Of a stretch of DNA of 58,926 nt, positions 26,076 through 34,607 are shown piece after piece. The DNA lies in assembly GCA_046050465.1 (NCBI GenBank), contig JBJOPS010000024.1:1-58926 (forward strand). The letters are read 5' to 3'. Position 1 is the first letter of the stretch, and each line of letters begins with the position of its first letter. The position numbers and the translations under genes were made by a program. The stretch comes from Egaibacter sp046050465 (lineage in GTDB: Bacteria; Pseudomonadota; Gammaproteobacteria; Burkholderiales; Burkholderiaceae_C). Below the pieces are notes generated by a model. The model was not told the DNA's origin and made no database searches. It saw only the letters and a program-made list of their open reading frames with translations.

Positions 26076-27140
26076 TCAGAGTGCCGGGTCGCGCATGTCC
26101 CAGCGAATCTTGTCAATCGCAGTCAACAGCTCAGGCGACAAGGTGGTTCCCCAGGCAGCCAGACACTCATCCAGTTGTGCCACCGACGTTACGCCAATGA
26201 TGGTGCTGGCCACGCGCCAGCTGGTGTAACAAAACGCCAGCGCCATTTGTGTGGGCGTGAGGCCATGCTCACGCGCCAGTGCGTTGTAGCGGCGCGCTGC
26301 GGCCAGCGCCTCTGGGCGGCCCCAGCGTTGCTTGCGGATGGAGTCGTAGCGCGCTATGCGGCCTTCTTTCGGCGCGTTGGGCCCTTCGGTGCCGTGCTCG
26401 TCGTACTTGCCGGTAAGCAAACCAAAGCCCAGCGGTGAATACGGAATCAGCGACACACCCAAGCGGTGCATGGTTTCGTCCAGCCCGTTGTCCACCGTGC
26501 GGTTCACCAGGCAATACGGGTTTTGCACGGTGGCCACGCGCGGCAGGCCATGCTGCTCGGCCAGGCGGATGAATTCGTGCACCCCATAAGGCGTTTCGTT
26601 GGACAAACCAATGGCGCGCACCTTGCCGGCCTTGATGAGCCTGGCAAGGGTTTCCAGCTGCTCGTGCACGGAGATCGTTGGCAGGTCTTTGGCCGGGTCA
26701 AAGTACGGCACGCCAAACGCGGGCACGTGGCGGGCAGGCCAGTGAATCTGATACAGGTCGATCACATCAATTTTCAAACGCCGCAGCGAGCCTTCGCACG
26801 ACTCCACGATGTCGGCAGATGACAAACCGCTGCGCCCCTGACGAATCCAGTCCATGCCGCGCGGCGGACCGGCCAGCTTGGTGGCCACGATGAGTTTTTG
26901 CCGCACGCCGGGATTTTTGGCAAACCAGTTGCCGATGATGGTCTCGGTGGCACCGTAGGTTTCGGCGCGGGTGGGCACCGAGTACATCTCGGCCGTGTCC
27001 AGAAAGTTGACGCCGCGCTCCAGCGAGTGGCTCAGGATGGCGTGGGATGTGGCCTCATCCACCTGTTCGCCAAAGGTCATGGTGCCCAGGCAAATGGGGG
27101 TGACGTGCAGGTCGCTCTGGCCGAGTTGTACCGTTTTCAT
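26076..27140 (-). CDS. Aldo/keto reductase (Tas-like)
   Basis: A 354-residue NADPH-dependent oxidoreductase with the AKR tetrad: Asp and Tyr in FLDTAEMYS, Lys in VATKLAGPP and His in YQIHWPAR. The 40-residue insertion after the Tyr and the sequence SGLSSADIVESCEGSLRRL resemble E. coli Tas and plant beta-subunit-like AKRs. I used the ATG at 27140 (MKTVQLGQSDLHV), the normal family N-terminus; an ATG at 27158 is also possible. Substrate unknown. Confidence 0.9.
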   Translation of the reverse strand: MKTVQLGQSDLHVTPICLGTMTFGEQVDEATSHAILSHSLERGVNFLDTAEMYSVPTRAETYGATETIIGNWFAKNPGVRQKLIVATKLAGPPRGMDWIRQGRSGLSSADIVESCEGSLRRLKIDVIDLYQIHWPARHVPAFGVPYFDPAKDLPTISVHEQLETLARLIKAGKVRAIGLSNETPYGVHEFIRLAEQHGLPRVATVQNPYCLVNRTVDNGLDETMHRLGVSLIPYSPLGFGLLTGKYDEHGTEGPNAPKEGRIARYDSIRKQRWGRPEALAAARRYNALAREHGLTPTQMALAFCYTSWRVASTIIGVTSVAQLDECLAAWGTTLSPELLTAIDKIRWDMRDPAL

Positions 27141-27204
27141 GGATTGGAGAAGGCTCATGGGTTTTGAAGAGCCACGAGTTTACGGTTTCCCGCCGATTCG
27201 CGCT

Positions 27205-29022
27205 TCAGGGGGCAGTTGCAGCCCTGGCCCGCTCTTCTTCCTGCAGCCGCAATACACGGCGCTGCACCTTGCCGGTGGTGGTCATGGGCAATTCGGTGAT
27301 GAATTCAATTTCCTTGGGATATTCGTATGGCGCCAGCAGGCCTTTCACGTGAGCCTGCAATTCGATCGCCAATTTAGCATCAAATTGGCCTTTTTCCCCC
27401 GTAAATTGTTCGCGGGCAGCTACAAAATCAGGAGCAATCACTACGTAAGCCTTGACCACGGAACCGCGCTCGCGGTCCGGCTTGGGCACCACGGCGGCAT
27501 TCGCTACTGCAGGGTGTTTGATCAGGCAGTTTTCAATCTCGCCCGGGCCAATGCGGTACCCCGCCGCCTTGAACACATCGTCTGCCCGGCCCTGATACCA
27601 GAGGTAACCATCGGCATCGCGCGTGGCCAGGTCACCCGTGCGGCACCAGTCACCGGTGAATTTGGCGGTGGTGGCCGCTTCGTTTTTCCAGTAGCCCAGA
27701 AAGAAGATCGGGTCGGGCTGGCCATGCACGTCAAAACGGTTCAGCGCCACGTCGCCCGGCATGCCCACCGCGCATTCGTTGCCCGCTTCGTCAATCACCG
27801 CCACCCGGTGACCGGGATAGCCCTTGCCCATGCTGCCCGGCTTGGCTGGCCATCCGACAAGGGTAGGGCAATTTTTCGACGGGCCGCCCCTAGAAAAATT
27901 AGCCCCCTCGGGGGGCAGCGCAGTACGCGAAGCGACAAGCGTGGGGGCACAGTTCCCCACGATGTAGTTGATCTCGGTCTGCCCAAACATTTCGTTCACG
28001 GTCACGCCGAGCTGGCTCTGGCAATAGGCAAACACCGCGTCGCCCACTGCCTCGCCCGCGCTCATCACCGCTTGCAGTTTCAGCTTGAAGTGTTTGCGCG
28101 GCTCAGGGTAGGCCTTCATCATGGCCTTGAGCGCGGTGGGGAACAAAAAGGTGTGCGTCACGCCGTGCTGCTGCATCAGCGTGAACGCGGTCTCGGGGCT
28201 GAACCGCCCGTTGAAGGCCACGATGGGCCGGCCGAAATAAAGCGTGGGCAGCAGCGCATCCATCAGGCCGCCGGTCCAGGCCCAGTCGGCGGGTGACCAG
28301 AACACCGCGCCACTTTTCTCGTTGGCCACGCCGTCAAACCCGAACCAGTTCTGGCTGCAGACAAAACCGGGCAAATTGCCAATGAGGGCACGGTGCGGGA
28401 TCAACGCCCCCTTGGGCTGGCCCGTGGTGCCGCTGGTGTAGATCAGCACGGCTGGCTCCTCGGCCAGCGTATCCACCGCCTTGAATTGGGCCGACGCACG
28501 ATCCAGTGCCAGCTGGTATCCGAAGCTGGCCTTCACCCCCGCCGCGCCCACACCCATCACTGTTTGCAACAGCGGGCAGTTCTCGCGAATAGCCAGCAGG
28601 CTGTCGATGGATGATTCATCACAAATGGCCAACACGGCTTCGCTGTTGTGCAGGCGGTATTGCAGCGCCTCGGGGCCAAACAGCATTGACAGCGGCATGG
28701 CCACGGCGCCCATTTGCAGTACGGCCATGTAGGCCACGGCGGTCTCGAAGCGCTGCGGCATGACAATGGCCACACGGTCGCCGCGGTGCACGCCGCTGGC
28801 GGCCAGCACGTTGGACAACCGGTTGGCCTGCTCCTGAAGCTCAAAATAGGTGAGAAATTGGCCCTCAGCCCTGGTGGAATGTGCCCGAATAGCTATTCTT
28901 TTCGTAGCATCCGGCTGACTGGCCCAGCGCGCGCAACAGGCCTGCGCCATATTGAACCGCTTGGGCACCAGCCAGCGGAATTGGCCATGCAGGCTGGCGT
29001 AGTGGTCGGGCTGGCGGGTCAT
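27205..29022 (-). CDS. AMP-dependent acyl-CoA/acetyl-CoA synthetase carrying three repeat insertions
   Basis: An adenylate-forming enzyme that activates a carboxylic acid to its CoA thioester via an acyl-AMP. Motifs: P-loop VLIYTSGTTGQPKGALIPHR near residue 195, EMFGQTEINYIVGN, TGDLATRDADGYLWYQGRADD, and the catalytic Lys in TTTGKVQRRVLR near the end. It is 605 residues long, more than its closest type (about 545), because of three repeat-derived segments: near residue 40 (DATKRIAIRAHSTRAEGQ), near 360-390 (33 residues starting CAPTLVASRTALPPEG) and near 535-555 (DFVAAREQFTGEKGQFDAK). All keep the frame. Start set at 29022 by AGAGGAG upstream. Confidence 0.92.
   Translation of the reverse strand: MTRQPDHYASLHGQFRWLVPKRFNMAQACCARWASQPDATKRIAIRAHSTRAEGQFLTYFELQEQANRLSNVLAASGVHRGDRVAIVMPQRFETAVAYMAVLQMGAVAMPLSMLFGPEALQYRLHNSEAVLAICDESSIDSLLAIRENCPLLQTVMGVGAAGVKASFGYQLALDRASAQFKAVDTLAEEPAVLIYTSGTTGQPKGALIPHRALIGNLPGFVCSQNWFGFDGVANEKSGAVFWSPADWAWTGGLMDALLPTLYFGRPIVAFNGRFSPETAFTLMQQHGVTHTFLFPTALKAMMKAYPEPRKHFKLKLQAVMSAGEAVGDAVFAYCQSQLGVTVNEMFGQTEINYIVGNCAPTLVASRTALPPEGANFSRGGPSKNCPTLVGWPAKPGSMGKGYPGHRVAVIDEAGNECAVGMPGDVALNRFDVHGQPDPIFFLGYWKNEAATTAKFTGDWCRTGDLATRDADGYLWYQGRADDVFKAAGYRIGPGEIENCLIKHPAVANAAVVPKPDRERGSVVKAYVVIAPDFVAAREQFTGEKGQFDAKLAIELQAHVKGLLAPYEYPKEIEFITELPMTTTGKVQRRVLRLQEEERARAATAP
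27376..27430 (-). repeat. Dispersed ~55-bp repeat inside the acyl-CoA synthetase (C-terminal copy, sense)
   Basis: Along the gene it reads TGATTTTGTAGCTGCCCGCG, then AACAATTTACGGGGG and AAAAGGCCAATTTGATGCT. It aligns closely with the gluQ copy (GTAGCTG/ATAGCTG, CGCG, ACGGGGG, AGGCC, ATTTG). It encodes DFVAAREQFTGEKGQFDA in the same frame as the other sense copies. Confidence 0.85.
27856..27954 (-). repeat. Hairpin-bearing REP-like repeat inside the acyl-CoA synthetase
   Basis: About 99 bases (33 codons) interrupt the conserved block between INYIVGN and PAKPGSMG. The core, GCCCCCTCGGGGGGC at about 27902-27916, is self-complementary and flanked by AAAAATT and CAGCGCAGTACGCGAAGCG. It resembles the intergenic GC-hairpin repeats common in Comamonadaceae genomes (from memory). 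Its length is a multiple of three and it has no stop in the gene's frame. Confidence 0.7.
28851..28910 (-). repeat. Dispersed ~55-bp repeat inside the acyl-CoA synthetase (N-terminal copy, sense)
   Basis: Along the gene it reads ATGCTACGAAAAGAATAGCT, then ATTCGGGCACATTCCACCAG and GGCTGAGGGCCAATTTCTCA. It matches the gluQ copy (AATAGCT, TTCG, GCA, ATTCCAC, GG, GGCC, ATTT). It encodes ATKRIAIRAHSTRAEGQF. Confidence 0.85.
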
Positions 29023-29108
29023 GCTGGGCTCCTCTTTTTTCTGGTTGGGTCGCAGCTTTGTCACTGTATTGACTGACACTTTTGTCGGCCTTGACTATCA
29101 TTGCCCGA

Positions 29109-30011
29109 ATGTACCAAGCCAAACGCATTTCCCGCAGCGAGTTTGTCCCTATTCGCAGCCTCGATTACCACGTGCGCCTGTGGGGAACGCCGCAGCCCGG
29201 CCAGCCGCCGCTGGTCATGGTGCACGGCTGGATGGACGTGGCCGCCAGCTACCAGTTTGTGGTGGACGCGCTTGCGCAGGACCGTTATGTGATTGCGCCC
29301 GACTGGCGCGGTTTCGGCCTGACCGGTTCGGGCGATGCAGACAACTTCTGGATGCCCGATTACCTGGCCGACCTGGACTTCCTGCTGGACCACTATGCGC
29401 CAGAGCAGCCGGTGGACTTGATGGGCCACAGCATGGGTGGCAACGTGGTGATGATTTACGGTGGCGTGCGCCCCGCGCGGATTCGCCGGTTGATCAACCT
29501 GGAGGGCTTTGGCATGCCCGCCACGCGGCCTTCGCAGGCAGCGGGTCGTTATGCCAAGTGGATGGACGAGATCAAGGCGCTGCACCGTGGCGACATGGCT
29601 CTGAAGGCTTACGACTCGGCAGACGGCGTGGCTCGCCGCCTGATGAAGACCAATCCGCGACTGGGTGAAGACAAGGCCGCCTGGCTGGCCGCCCACTGGG
29701 CACGGCCCGAAGCGGACGGCCAGTGGCACATTCTGGGCGCTCCAGCCCACAAAATCGTCAACGCCAACCTGTACCAGGTGGAGGAAATGCTGGACATCTA
29801 CCAGCGCATCACCGCGCCCGTGCTGGCGGTGGAGGCCAGCGACAACAGCATGGGCCTGTGGTACCAGGGCAAATACACGCTGGCAGACTACCACGAGCGC
29901 CTCAAATCGGTGCCCAACGTGCAGGTAGGTCACATTGCAGACGCGGGCCACATGCTGCACCATGATCAGCCGCTGGCGCTGGCCGCAATGATCGAGCAGT
30001 TCACCGCCTGA
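29109..30011 (+). CDS. Alpha/beta-hydrolase
   Basis: A 300-residue hydrolase with HGWMDVAASYQ (oxyanion region, residues about 36-46), DWRGFGLTG, nucleophile elbow GHSMGGN (Ser near residue 109) and a final His in DAGHMLHHDQP. This matches the MhpC-like esterase/epoxide-hydrolase group; substrate unknown. The chosen ATG gives MYQAKRISRSEF; the divergent acyl-CoA synthetase starts 86 bases away. Confidence 0.88.
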   Translation: MYQAKRISRSEFVPIRSLDYHVRLWGTPQPGQPPLVMVHGWMDVAASYQFVVDALAQDRYVIAPDWRGFGLTGSGDADNFWMPDYLADLDFLLDHYAPEQPVDLMGHSMGGNVVMIYGGVRPARIRRLINLEGFGMPATRPSQAAGRYAKWMDEIKALHRGDMALKAYDSADGVARRLMKTNPRLGEDKAAWLAAHWARPEADGQWHILGAPAHKIVNANLYQVEEMLDIYQRITAPVLAVEASDNSMGLWYQGKYTLADYHERLKSVPNVQVGHIADAGHMLHHDQPLALAAMIEQFTA

Positions 30012-30091
30012 GTGAGCCTGGTTTGGCGTTCCGGCCCGGGAACTAAAATAGCGGGTTAATTGAACCCCCTTTCACACGCAGGACCCGCATC

Positions 30092-31196
30092 ATGGAACCA
30101 GAACGCATCAATCAAATCGGCACCCAACTCGCTGACCTGAGCGCTCGCACGGCTGAGTTACGGGGGTATCTTTGACTATCCTGCCAAAGCAGAACGCCTG
30201 AGAACCGTCAACGCATCCCTCGAAGACCCCAACGTCTGGAACGACAGCAAGAAAGCCCAGGAACTCGGCAAGGAAAAAAAAGCGCTGGACGGCGTGGTCG
30301 GCACGCTGGACAACCTGACCAGCGAACTGGCCGACAACATCGAGCTGTATGACATGTCCAAGGCCGAGGGCGATGAGGCCGGCCTGCAGACGATTGAAGC
30401 CGAGGCCGCCAAACTGGCCGCCACCATCGAGCAGCTGGAATTCCGCCGCATGTTCAACAACCCGGCAGACCCTCTGCCCTGCTTTCTGGACATCCAGGCT
30501 GGCGCCGGTGGCACCGAAGCCTGCGACTGGGCCAGCATGTTGCTGCGCCAGTATTTGAAGTACGCCGAGCGCAAGGGCTTCAAGACCACGATTGAAGACG
30601 AGACTGCCGGCGACACCGCCGGCATCAAGGGCGCCACGATCAAGATCGAGGGTGAATACGCCTTTGGCCTGCTGCGCACCGAGACGGGCGTACACCGTTT
30701 GGTGCGCAAGTCGCCGTTCGATTCAAGCGGCGGGCGCCACACATCGTTTGCCAGCGTGTTTGTCTATCCCGAGATTGATGATTCGATCGAGATCGACATC
30801 AATCCCAGCGACGTGCGCACTGACACCTTCCGCGCCTCCGGCGCCGGTGGCCAGCACATCAACAAGACCGACTCGGCCGTGCGCCTGACGCACATTCCGA
30901 CGGGCATCGTGGTGCAGTGTCAGGACGGCCGCAGCCAGCACAGCAACCGCGACGTGGCGTGGAAACGCCTGCGTTCACGCCTGTATGACTTTGAGCTGCG
31001 CAAGCAGCAGGAAGCGCAGCAAAAGCTGGAAGACACCAAGACCGATGTGGGCTGGGGCCATCAGATTCGCTCTTACGTGCTGGACAACAGCCGCATCAAG
31101 GACCTGCGTACCAATGTCGAGGTCTCGGCCACACAAAAGGTGCTGGACGGTGATCTGGATGTGTTCATTGAAGCCTCTTTGAAGCAGGGCGTGTGA
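30092..31196 (+). CDS. prfB: Peptide chain release factor 2, with programmed +1 frameshift
   Basis: Terminates translation at UGA and UAA. The first frame runs 27 codons from the ATG at 30092 to a UGA at 30173-30175. The site is CGGGGGTATCTTTGAC: a Shine-Dalgarno-like CGGGGG, a slippery CTT, then TGA followed by C. After a +1 shift the frame continues from GAC at 30174 for 340 codons, giving 367 residues. The SPF anticodon-like tripeptide (VRKSPFDSSGG) and the catalytic GGQ (SGAGGQHINKT) are present. Low RF2 promotes the shift, so the gene autoregulates as in E. coli. Confidence 0.97.
30161..30176 (+). promoter_or_regulatory. RF2 programmed-frameshift site
   Basis: CGGGGGTATCTTTGAC holds the three known parts of the prfB switch: an internal Shine-Dalgarno-like element, the CUU slip codon and the poor terminator UGA-C, with E. 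coli-like spacing. Confidence 0.95.
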
Positions 31197-31885
31197 TGAC
31201 GGTGCAAACTTTGAAAACCGAAGCGCTGATCTTCGACATGGATGGCACCATGATCAATTCCATGCCCTACCATGCGCAGAGCTGGATTGCGTTCACCCGC
31301 AACCACGGCATCCAGATTGACGTGCCCGACCTGATGACCCGCACCACCGGCCGCACCGGCGCCGAGTGCATGCGCGAGCTGTTTGGGTGCGAGATGGACG
31401 AAGCCGAGTGCTGGCGCCTGATCCATGAAAAAGAGGAAATTTACCGCGAGCTGTTTGCACCGGTTTTTTCTGAAGTGGCGGGCTTCAAAGCATTTGCGGC
31501 CTTGGCACGCAGCCAGGGTCTGAAGGTAGGTGTGGGCACGGCCGGTGACAAACACAACATCGCCTTCGCGTTCTCGCACCTGAAGATGGCGCCCGTGCCC
31601 CACGCCGTGGTGGGTGGTGACGAAGGTTTGCCCGGCAAGCCTGAGCCCGCTATATTTCTGGAAGCAGCCAGGCGAATGACAGCGAGGGCTGAGGCCTGTA
31701 TTGTGTTTGAAGATGCGCCTTTTGGCATCGAGGCGGCACGTCGCGCGGGCATGCGTGCGGTGGCGCTGTGCACCACGCATTCACCTGCCGAGCTGGCAGG
31801 CCCGCACGTCATAGCCAGTGTGCGCGATTACCACGAGCTGATGAGCTCTCAATTTCTGGAGAAACTGCATGTTGCAACTTCGTGA
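31196..31885 (+). CDS. HAD-superfamily hydrolase (beta-phosphoglucomutase-like)
   Basis: A 229-residue HAD phosphatase or mutase. Motif I is LIFDMDGTM (two Asp near residues 14-16), motif II the Thr in VGTAGDK, motif III a Lys in GKPEPAIF, and motif IV IVFEDAPFGIEAARRAG. Such enzymes dephosphorylate sugar phosphates or isomerise beta-glucose-1-phosphate. Its ATG shares one base with the prfB stop (TGATG); a GTG three bases earlier is also possible. It overlaps pepN by 17 bases, so prfB, this gene and pepN form a tight run. Confidence 0.9.
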   Translation: MTVQTLKTEALIFDMDGTMINSMPYHAQSWIAFTRNHGIQIDVPDLMTRTTGRTGAECMRELFGCEMDEAECWRLIHEKEEIYRELFAPVFSEVAGFKAFAALARSQGLKVGVGTAGDKHNIAFAFSHLKMAPVPHAVVGGDEGLPGKPEPAIFLEAARRMTARAEACIVFEDAPFGIEAARRAGMRAVALCTTHSPAELAGPHVIASVRDYHELMSSQFLEKLHVATS

Positions 31886-34589
31886 TGGACAGGGCGCCCC
31901 CGTGGCGGTTCACCGTGCCGACTATGCGGCCCCCGCTTACTGGATCGACACCGTTGACCTGACGTTTGATCTGGACCCGGCCAAGACCCGCGTCCTGAAC
32001 AGGATGACGCTGCGCCGCAACCCCGATGTGCCCGCGCAGCCGTTGAAGCTGGATGGTGAAGACCTGAACCTGGCCCGCGTGCTGGTGAATGGCCAGGGCG
32101 CTTCGTTCAAGATGGAAGGCTCCCGCCTGGTGCTGGAAAACCTGCCTAGCCTGGAAGAATACGGCAGCAGCCCGTTTGAGCTGGAGATTTTCACCACCTG
32201 TGTGCCTGCGAAAAACACCAAGCTGATGGGCCTGTACGTCAGCAACGACTCCTTCTTCACGCAATGTGAAGCGGAGGGGTTCCGGCGCATCACCTACTTC
32301 CCCGACCGTCCGGACGTGATGGCCAGCTACACCGTGACGCTGCGCGCTGACAAGGCCAAATACCCGGTGCTGCTGAGCAACGGCAATCTGGTCGCCCACG
32401 GGCCGGTGGACGGCGCGGGCAATGAGGGCCGCCACTTCGCCAAATGGGTGGACCCGCACAAAAAACCGTCTTACCTCTTCGCACTGGTCGCAGGCCAGCT
32501 GGTGTGCCGCGAGCAGCGCATCACCTCGCGTGCGGGCAAAGACCACTTGCTGCAGGTGTATGTTCGCCCCGGCGACATGGACAAGACCGAACACGCCATG
32601 AACTCGCTGATGGCCAGCGTGGTCTGGGACGAAGCCCGTTTTGGCCTGCCGCTGGACCTGGAGCGTTTCATGATTGTCGCCACCAGCGACTTCAACATGG
32701 GCGCCATGGAGAACAAGGGCCTCAACATTTTCAACACCAAGTACGTGCTGGCCAGCCAGGCCACGGCAACCGACGCGGATTTCTCCAATATCGAATCGGT
32801 TGTGGGCCACGAGTATTTCCACAACTGGACTGGCAACCGCGTGACGTGTCGCGACTGGTTCCAGCTCTCGCTGAAGGAAGGCCTCACCGTCTTCCGCGAT
32901 CAGGAGTTTTCGCAGGATCTGGCAGGCGGCGCCTCGGCCCGGGCCGTCAAGCGCATTGAAGACGTACGTGTGCTGCGCACCGCCCAGTTCCCCGAGGACG
33001 CAGGCCCCATGGCCCACCCGGTGCGGCCAGACAGCTATGTAGAAATCAATAATTTCTACACCGTCACCATTTACGAAAAAGGCGCCGAAGTCGTTCGCAT
33101 GATGCAGACGCTGGCTACCGAAGGGGCCTCCGATCCCCAGGGCCGCGCCGGCTTCGCTAAAGGCATGACCTTGTATTTCGAGCGCCACGACGGCCAGGCC
33201 GTCACCTGTGACGACTTTGCGCAGGCGATTGCGGATGCCAACCCGGCGTCTGACCTTGCCCGGCTACTGCCCCAGTTCAAGCGCTGGTACAGCCAGGCGG
33301 GCACGCCCCATCTGCACGCCGCAGGGGAATTTGACGCCACACAGCGCCGCTACACGCTGACGTTCACGCAAAGCTGCGTGGCCACGCCAGGGCAAGCGGT
33401 GAAAGAACCGTTCGTCATTCCCATCGGGCTGGGCTTGCTGACCCGTGACGGCCAGGAGGTTGCTGCCTCGCGGACATTTGTGATGACCCAGGCTACGGAA
33501 ACCGTCACATTTGAAAACATCGACGCCGAGCCAGTGCCATCCATCCTGCGGGCTTTTAGCGCGCCAGTGGTACTGGCGTTTGATTACCGTGACGAACAGC
33601 TGCTGACCCTGCTGGCGTCTGACCCGGACCCGTTCAACCGCTGGGAAGCCGGGCAACGCCTGGCACTTCGATGCGCTATCAAGTTTATAGCTGGTCACGC
33701 AGATTTGACGGGGGCTATCGTGCTAAACGATGCCTATATTGCGGCCATGCGCGGTGTTTTGCGACACCCCACGCTGGACGCTGCGTTCAAGGAACTGGTG
33801 CTCACACTGCCGTCCGAAACTTACATCGCCGAGCAACTGGATGTGGTCGACCCGCAGCGCATTCACATCGTGCGCGAAGCCATGCGTGCGCAACTGGCGC
33901 AGGCGCTGGTCGCAGACTGGCAGTGGGCGTTTGAAACCCACCAAACCAGCGGCGTGTACAAGCCCGATGCGGTATCCAGCGGCAAGCGGGCCCTGAGCGG
34001 CCTGGCTCTGTCGCAACTGTGCCTGGCGGCCCGACACACGGCAGACACGGTCTGGCCCGGCAAGGCATTGCAGCATTTCAAAGATGCGGCCAACATGACG
34101 GACCGTTTCAACGCGCTGGCCGCTCTGGTGAGCAGTGGTCATGCGCTGGCTGCCCCTGCGCTGGAGCGTTTTCACAGCATGTTCAAGGACGAAGCGCTGG
34201 TGCTGGACAAGTGGTTTGCGCTGCAGGCTGGCGCCACCGACCGCAATGGCGACGTGCTGCCCATCGTGCGCCAGCTGTTGCTGCACCCTGATTTCAACCT
34301 GCGCAACCCCAACCGCGCACGCAGCGTGATCTTCAGCTACTGCAGCGCCAACCCCGGTGCATTTCACCGGCCTGACGCGGCCGGTTATGTGTTCTGGAGT
34401 GAACGGGTCATCGAGATCGACAGCTTCAACCCGCAGGTCGCGGCCCGTCTGGCACGTGCGCTGGACCGCTGGAAGAAACTGGCCGAGCCCTACCGCAGCG
34501 CCGCGCGCGAAGCCATTGCCCGCGTAGCAGCACGCACCGACCTGAGCAACGATGTGCGCGAGGTGGTTGACCGCGCGCTGGCCGATTGA
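31869..34589 (+). CDS. pepN: Aminopeptidase N (M1 family)
   Basis: A zinc exopeptidase that removes N-terminal residues from peptides in the cytoplasm. The 906-residue protein has the substrate-binding GAMENKGLNIFN, then VVGHEYFHNWTGNRVTCRDWFQLSLKEGLTVFRDQEFS (zinc HEXXH plus the distal Glu), quoted here only as landmarks around residues 275-345. The family C-terminal helical region follows. Residues IKFIAGHADLTGAIVL near 600 are encoded by a dispersed repeat. It overlaps the HAD gene and ends 18 bases before fbp. Confidence 0.96.
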   Translation: MLQLRDGQGAPVAVHRADYAAPAYWIDTVDLTFDLDPAKTRVLNRMTLRRNPDVPAQPLKLDGEDLNLARVLVNGQGASFKMEGSRLVLENLPSLEEYGSSPFELEIFTTCVPAKNTKLMGLYVSNDSFFTQCEAEGFRRITYFPDRPDVMASYTVTLRADKAKYPVLLSNGNLVAHGPVDGAGNEGRHFAKWVDPHKKPSYLFALVAGQLVCREQRITSRAGKDHLLQVYVRPGDMDKTEHAMNSLMASVVWDEARFGLPLDLERFMIVATSDFNMGAMENKGLNIFNTKYVLASQATATDADFSNIESVVGHEYFHNWTGNRVTCRDWFQLSLKEGLTVFRDQEFSQDLAGGASARAVKRIEDVRVLRTAQFPEDAGPMAHPVRPDSYVEINNFYTVTIYEKGAEVVRMMQTLATEGASDPQGRAGFAKGMTLYFERHDGQAVTCDDFAQAIADANPASDLARLLPQFKRWYSQAGTPHLHAAGEFDATQRRYTLTFTQSCVATPGQAVKEPFVIPIGLGLLTRDGQEVAASRTFVMTQATETVTFENIDAEPVPSILRAFSAPVVLAFDYRDEQLLTLLASDPDPFNRWEAGQRLALRCAIKFIAGHADLTGAIVLNDAYIAAMRGVLRHPTLDAAFKELVLTLPSETYIAEQLDVVDPQRIHIVREAMRAQLAQALVADWQWAFETHQTSGVYKPDAVSSGKRALSGLALSQLCLAARHTADTVWPGKALQHFKDAANMTDRFNALAALVSSGHALAAPALERFHSMFKDEALVLDKWFALQAGATDRNGDVLPIVRQLLLHPDFNLRNPNRARSVIFSYCSANPGAFHRPDAAGYVFWSERVIEIDSFNPQVAARLARALDRWKKLAEPYRSAAREAIARVAARTDLSNDVREVVDRALAD
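33673..33728 (+). repeat. Dispersed ~55-bp repeat inside pepN (sense)
   Basis: It reads GCGCTATCAAGTTTATAGCT, then GGTCACGCAGATTTGACGGG and GGCTATCGTGCTAAA. The first two thirds align with the other copies (GCTAT, ATAGCTG, CGCA, ATT, ACGGGGGCTA). The frame is the one used by the other sense copies (ATA GCT ... GCA), giving IAGHADLTGA. It lies in the linker before the C-terminal helical domain. Confidence 0.65.
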
Positions 34590-34607
34590 TCCTGCACTTT
34601 TTTCATC

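Noticed and set aside
30092..30175. prfB as a frameshifted pseudogene
   Set aside because: The in-frame TGA with CTT-TGA-C and the upstream CGGGGG is the conserved autoregulatory frameshift of release factor 2.
31649..31705. Possible seventh copy of the 55-bp repeat in the HAD hydrolase gene
   Set aside because: GAGGGCTGAGGCC resembles the repeat core, but the protein has the normal family length and motif there, so chance or ordinary coding is more likely.
31809..33188. 459-codon open frame opposite pepN
   Set aside because: Antisense of conserved pepN sequence, with no recognisable domain.
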